DNA from: Apoda limacodes | Lineage: Eukaryota; Arthropoda; Insecta; Lepidoptera; Limacodidae | Reading direction: 5' to 3' | Length of the DNA: 64,000 bases | Assembly: GCA_946406115.1 (NCBI GenBank) | Contig: OX291550.1 | Location: forward strand, 21,490,722 to 21,554,721 | Part shown: positions 57,721 through 64,000 of the stretch, piece after piece | How the letters are laid out: every line of letters begins with the position of its first letter | Numbering within the stretch: position 1 is the first letter of the stretch | Position numbers and translations under genes: made by a program | The notes under the pieces: generated by a model | The model's database searches: none | The model's input: only the letters and a program-made list of their open reading frames with translations | Told to the model about the DNA's origin: nothing

Positions 57721-58451
57721 ACCTAAGGGTGCTCGAGCTCCAAAAGTTAGTGTCCGGGGCGCTGAGAACCCGTAATATTTTATGGTGTTGTGTGATTGGA
57801 GAACTCGCCTCCAACTAATATTTTTATTGAGTCGGCGTGCCTGTTAGTGAATAGTCTAGTGGGTGCTACATATTATTTTGTCGGACTTTGGTTGTGCAAG
57901 TAAGAAAGACGTACAGTACGCAAGCTGTAATAGCGTTCTGTAACTCTTTGGCTTTAATAAGGAGTAAGTGAGACAAAATTAAATCGCAAGCACAGTGAAG
58001 CGCAGGCTGGCATCGTTGACGTCTTATTTAAAATCGTAAATAATAAATTTTACTAATTCCGATGTTTCGATATTTCAAGATTCCGATATTCATGCCCTAA
58101 TTATGATGGTGATAGATGAAAGTATCCATTACTTACTCGATTGTAGCGTACGGTGTAAACGCGCCAACCTCGTAAAATGAAAATCACTGAAGTGAGCTTC
58201 GTATAAAATGTAAATTCCTAACTGCGAGCCACTAAAGAATTATTCATATTCAGGACGTGAGAGTCTCTTTATATGTAGATTCGTGAGGATCCGCGTACAA
58301 ACAGCTTTCTTGTAATTAAAAGATTAAAAATCAACCCATCATGGAGTCGAGCATACTCGGATATAATACATATGTTTTAGTTTATTTTTCATAAATTTCA
58401 CCACGTGAAGTTTTAGACGTCATTAAGCTTATCTTTTTTTTTGAATTCAAA

Positions 58452-58670
58452 ATGACGATATTGGGGCCGTTTTTGTTCTTGTTATATATTAATGATTTGC
58501 CTTATTTTGCTCAAAAAATTTGTCAAGTCGTTTTGTTTGCTGATGACACGTCCTTAATATTTAATGTTGATAGGAAAAAAGAAAACTATGTCGATGTCAA
58601 TGATGCCTTATCAGCAATACTTAATTGGTTTGCAGTAAACAATCTTTTGCTAAGTCAAAGTCAAAGTTAT
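58452..58670 (+). pseudogene. Non-LTR reverse transcriptase core fragment, copy B
   Basis: Same as 24671-24907 (ILGPFLFLLYINDLP, FADDTS) but the frame leaves the family after NNLLLS because of a deletion of about 90 bases. The longer open frame that continues to 58871 is accidental and runs into the inserted block. Confidence 0.8.
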
Positions 58671-58765
58671 GAAATATTATTTTATGAAATCCGGGTCACA
58701 ATGTTGTTGATTTCTACCGCGAAGAATCCGGCAAGAAAATCGATAGTTACTCTTTTAAAAAAAAA

Positions 58766-59418
58766 CGAGTTGCACTCCGGGAGTGCCGGCATAAGTGAAA
58801 TCCTTTACACACGATTCGCGCTTAACACTCAAATATTTACAAGACATGTCTTTAACATTGTCAAGAAATAATAATGTTTGTTTATTTACTTTTTTGACGT
58901 AGTATATTTGACATCGCAATCTGTCATAGAATTAAAATTCCATATACAACCTCCCTGTACTACTCATAATCGCAAATACTAAAAATAAAAATTATAATTG
59001 GCGTGGCATTACGGTTTCCGTATTTTACAAAGACAAAGATGTACTTTGTTCAATTTCCATATTTTAAACACTTTATATACACGAATTTTACGAATACACA
59101 GCAGTATGGCCACTACACAGACGGTCGAGCCATCAGCTGTCACCATCAATGGATGCGCGTAGCACGCTGTAACATAAACACACACGACCATTCGCTCAAG
59201 CGCTCTGCGCCGCCTCAACGAAACAGCAGGCGCAGGCATACATTTTCGCCGCGCCGTAGAAAGAGAGGGGGATACTCCCTCTCCTACGCCGCGCCAGCTG
59301 TCTACTCTCCATCCGTCTTACGAAATTTCACGATCAGGACACGTGACCTGACGCGAGTTTATCATTTTTTACCCATACCAAAAAAAGTGCACAACTCCGC
59401 TAAAGAAGTTTTCACTTC
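58766..59418 (-). mobile_element. Unclassified 653-bp insertion specific to copy B
   Basis: Copy A has an empty site: TTTTAAAAAATCATAAAAAC near 25059-25078. In copy B the insert begins CGAGTTGCACTCCGGGAGTG and ends AACTCCGCTAAAGAAGTTTT, CACTTC, bordered by AAAAA on both sides, which could be a short target duplication. Subterminal GAGTTGCAC and GTGCACAACTC are inverted relatives. The centre is GC-rich (CGCCGCGCCGTAGAAAGAGA). No protein motif supported. An A run lies at the left border, so a retroposed element in minus orientation is possible. Confidence 0.6.
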
Positions 59419-59499
59419 AAAAATCATAAAAACTAAAAATACAATCAATGTTTTAAATAAAAAATTTAAGCTGTACAATTTTATATTATTTCCATTTTA

Positions 59500-61053
59500 A
59501 TCTGGTTTACCTATGCACCCTGTAATTGAGCATCTTCAGTCCCAAGGATTTTTATCATTAACATAGTCTGAAATATTGTAGTATGCTTTTTTACAAAGTA
59601 CTTGTTTGATAAAACATTTAAATTAACTTATTGATAGCTTTTGAATATTATTGGGAACTTTGTTGTAAAAGTGTATACATTGCCCCATAAAAGAGTTACT
59701 TATTTTGTGTAGACGTGTATCATGCACCAACAGCTTATTTTTACTTCTAGTTTTTACTTTGTAAACGTTACTTTTCTTGCTGAGACTATTGATATTTTTA
59801 TGTACATATAAAAGATTTTCATAAATGTACTGCGACGCTAAAGTTAAAATATTTACTTCCCTAAACCTATCCCTCAGAGATATCCCAGATCCTAATTTGT
59901 AAATAGCACGAATTGCCCTTTTTTGTAACAAAAATATTGTATTTACATCAGCAGCGCTACCCCGCAATAGGATACCATATGTCATTAAACTATGTAAATA
60001 GCTAAAATATACTATTTTTGCAGTATCGACATCGGTCAATTGTCTTATTTTCTTGATCGCATACACAGCAGAGCTAAATTTTTTGGCTAGGTTATGAATA
60101 TGAGGACCCCATTGAAGTTTGGAGTCTAGCGTTATCCCAAGAAAGACTGTTGAATTAACAAGTTCTTATTGCTCACCATTAACATTAATACATGTCTGTA
60201 TCTGACTAACATTTGGTAATGTAAATTTAACACATTTGGTTTTCTTTTCATAAAGTAACAAATTATTAACGTTAAACCAATTAACAATTTTAGAAAGGGC
60301 ATTATTTAATTCATCATAACATGGCTGTCGTCTCTTAATTTTAAAAAGTAAAGAGGTGTCATCAGCAAATAAGACAATGTCATGGTTTTTTACAAGATAT
60401 GGAAGATCGTTAATATAAATAAGAAATAGAAAAGGACCTAAAATTCAGCCCTGAGGGACTCCCATAGTGACTGCTGATCCCGGAGATATTTTACCGTTGA
60501 CATCTATTTTCTGTACTCTCCTACTCATGTAGGAGGTCAAAAGGTCGAGAACTTTGCCTCTAATACCATAGTGATGTAGCTTCCTGATGAGATTTTCATG
60601 TTGGACACAGTCAAATGCCTCAGATAAATCACAAAACACTCCAAGAGCATCATGCGAATCCTCCCAGGCGTTAAATATATTTTTTAATAGTGCCACTCCT
60701 GCATCGGTGGTGGAACGGCCTTTCATAAAGCCAAACTGTTTACTACTAAGTAGGTCATTAATACAGAAATGGCTTAACATTTGACAAAGTATGATTTTTT
60801 CAAAAACTTTACTGAGTACAGGTAGTATGGAAATAGGCCGAAAATTATTAGGGTCTGTTGAACTACCTGATTTAAAAAGAGGTACAACACAACTGTTAAA
60901 AATTATGGCTAAGGGTTGTGCTATAATATGAATGATTGAGTTTATAGTTTTTACAGAAAGTCCCCAAAGGTCTGTAGTGTTTTTTATTTCTAATGTTTTA
61001 AATGTATTTATGATATCCGTAGGACTAATGTTTTTAAATACAAAGGGATTTTA
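59500..61053 (-). pseudogene. Non-LTR reverse transcriptase, long fragment in copy B
   Basis: The most complete RT in the window. Minus-strand order: NPFVFKNISPTDI, VVPLFKSGS, RPISILPVLSKVFEKI, KQFGFMKGRSTTDAG, FCDLSEAFDCVQHENLI (first catalytic aspartate), a VPQG box followed by a TGA stop (60445-60447), LFLIYINDLP, FADD at 60358-60369, then a second stop (60166-60168), STVFLGITLDSKLQWGPHI, and the C-terminal part down to the HFYNKVPNNIQKLS block. All catalytic residues of the polymerase are present. The endonuclease domain that should precede it is absent, so the element is 5' truncated. Jockey/CR1-like by motif; the exact clade needs a tree. Confidence 0.85.
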
Positions 61054-61089
61054 AATTCACGGAATGTCCGAGACCTTAAATCTTAATTA

Positions 61090-61436
61090 AGCTCAAATGG
61101 AGACAGTTTGGATTTGATAGATTCAACTATGTTTCTGGGCGTCACACTGTATCCCAAACTGCAATGGAATACGCATATCTTTATACTTGCTGGAAAACTT
61201 AGCTCAGCTGCCTTCTCTGTTAAGAAAGTTAGGCAATTAACTAATTCTGAAACTGCCCTCTTAGTTTATTTTAGTTATTTTCACAGCATCATGTCATATG
61301 GAATTCTGTTGTGTGGCAGAGCAGCTGATATAGAGACAATTTTGATATTACAAAAAAAAAAATTAGGTTTATCTATAACTTGAAACTTCGGAATTCCCCC
61401 AGAAAGGTTTTTAAGAACATCAGAATTTTAACTGTG
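61090..61436 (+). pseudogene. Non-LTR reverse transcriptase thumb fragment, copy B
   Basis: LIDSTMFLGVTLYPKLQWN, KLSSAAFSVKKVRQLTNSET, YFSYFHSIMSYGILLCG and AADIETILILQKKK. Partner of the start of 26016-26886, with about 100 more bases at its 5' end than copy A keeps, but cut at 61436 where the sequence jumps to the block shared with 27175 onward. Its C-terminus and tail are gone. Confidence 0.8.
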
Positions 61437-62626
61437 TTGAGAAAGTGCTCAAAGCTAGAAATAAGTGAAAGGTGTTCCATTATCGTGATGAGACGAAGCA
61501 AGTTTTTTCATTTGTTTTTAGTTCTTACCGTATTGTTTTTTAGTTATTTAGATGCTTTTACAAATACTAGGTGTTCTTTTATAGTTACTTTGTCAAAGTT
61601 CTAAACCACAACCTAAACCCATTATTCGACCATCCATAGCATATGTATACCTATACGGATTAGGTCTGGGTACTTAAGAATACATACATTATTCGACCAT
61701 CTATATCTCCATATGTCTACATATATACTGATTAATTATGGGTGAGAAATTAGCTTTTTCACAACACTTCTTTAATATTCTCTTTAGCTTTTCATACTGT
61801 GGTATTACCAAAGATAATACAATAACAAATAACAGAACTCGGAGTCTACGGTAGGACGTAACACCATTGTATTGTATACGTAGACCGCAATTTTTAAGAA
61901 AATAACTAAGACACCGTTCTAGTAATGGAATTCGTATGATCTTCCCTTGCGCGATTTTTATTTTTCTAAAAGAATAATAAGATGACAAGCTGCACCCAGT
62001 GCTCACCCCGGTTCGTGTACATACCGAAGAATAACTTGATGCACATCAGGTATAACCATTACATTATCATTGCAGCCAAAGCTAATTATGTAATTTCAGG
62101 AACCAATCGCAACAACAAGCTACCAAAAACACTAGGCTAAAGCTTAGCATTAGGACAAAGAGTGTAGGATGACATCCATTTACACAGACACAGCAATGAC
62201 ACTGTCAAGAGAGCACACCCTGATGAGCAGGACGAATTTAATTCCGCTAAACCATTTATGTGCTAAGTATTATGTACCAATGGAACAGACTAGGAATTCA
62301 GTTGCGCCCCATTCTTGGAGTGTAATAAACATGGGAATGCAAAAAGTAAGACGAAATAAGCTTCTTCTGCATAATGTAACTTCAGTCGTAAAGTATAAAT
62401 GTTTTTTTTCGGTTTCTTAGCCGGTGACCACATTATATAATATGATCAAGAATTCAGTTTAAGTATACAAAAATTTAAAAAATATACTTTATTTGATCGA
62501 ATAACGACAGAAAAAGTGCAAATTAGATTATTTATGTAATATTTAGTATCCATTGCAACTTTCAGGAATGCTTTTTGGGCAAGTGCGTTGAAAATCAATT
62601 ATTGAATTTGCCCTCCTTATGTATAT
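61437..62626. repeat. Right part of duplication copy B, unassigned
   Basis: Matches 27175-28312. No transposon terminus or protein motif recognised. It joins the truncated RT fragment directly, whereas copy A has about 905 bases in between. Confidence 0.75.
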
Positions 62627-64000
62627 TGTGAGGACCCCGATACCTAATAAAATTCAGTTATATACTTATTACGTACATCATGTTTTATTCAAGTCTCCAA
62701 AAATAAGTCGGTTAAAAATCCAACATCATACGCAGCAGGTATAAAACATAGGCGACCCAAAAGACCCCTGTAGCTTCAATTAGCAATTGTTGCAGTCATT
62801 TAAAGTTATTTTTTGTAGAAGATTCTAAAAACGGGCCACGCTTTCGGAGTAATGCGAAACACATGTGTCAGACTCGGGTAAGTTTGCGTGGGAAAAAAAA
62901 CAAGACGCGCGAAGATACGTAAGCGTGAGTAGCGGAGCGTGCTGTAGTGGTCCCTATCACTCTAACGAACGTGCACTGGCGGAGCCAATCCGAGTGACGA
63001 GTCGAGATAGCTAGCAAAGAGGAAGGATGAAGATAAACTTTAAACGAGTTACAGAGTATGCTGGTATAGTTGTCTACAGTGAAAAATATGGCGCGAAAAG
63101 AGGAAGAGAGCATAGAAAATGGGAAGGTTGGGACAGTCAATTTTTGGCAACGGTTGGCAGTGGTCAGCTTTTGAGTTAAGTATCTTAGATCTTCATCTGA
63201 CTCATAATTGCAATTGTTTTAATTTGTGTACTAACGTTTTTATCCTGACAGTTCTGATTTACTCCAGGCTCGGAGAGCCCATCCTAACCCGTAATTTAAT
63301 TAACGTAAATAACTATTCGACACTTATTGTAATTTTGTGAGAACTTTTGTTTGTTTCTAAGTGTCGTATTTTCAGACTGTAAAGTAGTTTGGTCTAGATA
63401 GTCCTTGTGTAAAAAAGGAAAGCGCTTTTCGGAAAGGCCTTTCTGGATTGAGGGTGATTGACCTTCTACCATCTTCGGTCATTCATTGGGCAAGTCTTAA
63501 TTTCTGATCTCTGAAGCCTAAACTTCGTGGAACAGAAATTACGACTTTGGAGACAAGGAAAGGACTATCTATTTTCCCAAAAGGGAGATTTTTCTTTTGC
63601 AGCAGACAACGTCTTTTGTGTTCAAAATATATACACTTGTATTTGTACCAATTCCAGGTGAATAAAACGAGATAAAAGAGTGGATAATTTCTGGTAGTAC
63701 GAGTTTTCAAGGGAGATACACAACATAGCTGAGCTGAAACGAGAGAGAGAGAGAGAAATAGGGAGAGTCTACGCACGACTGTAAACCAGTAAGTGGAATT
63801 ACCATAATCTAGTTTAGGAATCATAGGCACTATATACAATATAGGTGTAGGTTTAATAATTGGTTATCGATAAACAACTCTCCGCGTCTTTACGTCCGTA
63901 ATTTAAAACAAAGTAGCGTCAATCAATTCATTAAGCCCATAGGACCCCTTACAAAGTGGTTCCGCTCCCAGGGATCTTTGTGTAAAATTCAAAGTATTAA
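62627..64000. other. Intergenic DNA, right edge of window
   Basis: No gene that I can support. 62870-63010 is richer in GC than the rest, with phrases such as TGAGTAGCGGAGCGTGCTG and GCACTGGCGGAGCCAATCC, but carries no recognised motif. A (GA)n run sits at about 63739-63756. A 118-codon minus-strand frame at 63483-63839 shows no family resemblance. Confidence 0.45.

Larger units (their letters stand above)
51870..62626 (+). repeat. Segmental duplication, copy B (10.8 kb)
   Basis: Direct-orientation partner of 15402-28312. It begins ATGGCGATATTTGACAATT and ends CCTCCTTATGTATAT before TGTGAGG. By eye, most aligned 60-base lines differ at a few positions only. Copy-specific blocks: about 60 bases near 52045-52110, 54937-55278 (unrelated to copy A), 58766-59418 (insertion), 60370-61196 (lost in A), and about 55 bases near 62250-62304. 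The start of copy B is 36.5 kb downstream of the start of copy A. Confidence 0.93.

Noticed and set aside
58452..58871. 139-codon frame as one RT protein
   Set aside because: Only the first part (about 70 codons) is RT; the remainder arises from a deletion joint and the inserted block.
59003..59500. 165-codon frame within the copy-B insertion
   Set aside because: The frame starts inside the insertion and runs out of it into duplicated sequence; its composition is low-complexity with GC-rich repeat-derived arginines, and no motif is recognised.
15402..62626. Duplication as an assembler haplotig artefact
   Set aside because: Both copies are embedded in different flanks with 23.6 kb of unduplicated sequence between, which is not typical for a haplotig join. 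It cannot be excluded without reads, so it is retained as a refutation test.
63483..63839. 118-codon minus-strand frame
   Set aside because: No recognised motif; part of it (the SLFLSLSL stretch) is produced by a GA microsatellite.

Overview
The window looks like AT-rich, transposon-dense intergenic or heterochromatic DNA from a lepidopteran (moth or butterfly). The lineage call rests on repeat families: short Helitrons of the Lep1 kind (A|TC...CTAG|T with a GC-rich 3' end), 5'-truncated LINE tails whose reading frame ends in a GRQRAS...VPGVASV-like C-terminus, a repeat with a GGTTCCGTACC / GAGTCCGACTCGCA terminus, and a tRNA-derived SINE. I found no convincing host gene, structural RNA gene or CRISPR array in 64 kb. 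All recognisable coding sequence belongs to retrotransposons, and most of it is broken.

Layout. 1-290: two partial Helitron 3' ends. 2873 to about 6412: a decayed Ty1/copia element with the protein order zinc knuckle, protease, integrase, reverse transcriptase, RNase H, followed by a polypurine tract and a putative 3' LTR; its 5' LTR and most of gag were not found. 7.0-15.4 kb: a SINE, LINE tails, Helitron fragments and two tandem-repeat arrays (37-bp units at 12208-12396; units of about 72 bp with an alternating two-unit pattern at 12989-13437). 15402-28312 is copy A of a large direct segmental duplication; copy B is 51870-62626. Between them, 28.3-51.9 kb holds a terminal-inverted-repeat element at the edge of copy A, a 1.9-kb foldback element with arms of about 515 bp (35837-37737), SINEs, many LINE tails, Helitrons, and nine identical 41-bp satellite repeats (42406-42774) that appear to have grown out of the tail of a dispersed repeat. 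62627-64000 has no recognised gene.

The two duplication copies work as a record of events. Copy A alone has a 236-bp Helitron with a clean empty site in B. A and B carry unrelated sequence at one matching position. B has a 653-bp insertion. A has lost 827 bp inside a reverse transcriptase at a 3-bp microhomology. Two neighbouring Helitrons in A correspond to one chimeric copy in B. Several non-LTR reverse transcriptase fragments are packed in opposing orientations in both copies.

I see no operon-like gene set and no new defence or enzyme system. The parts most worth a second look are structural: the duplication, the newborn satellite, the long foldback element and the unclassified insertions. 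All similarity statements come from reading by eye; no alignment or database search was run.
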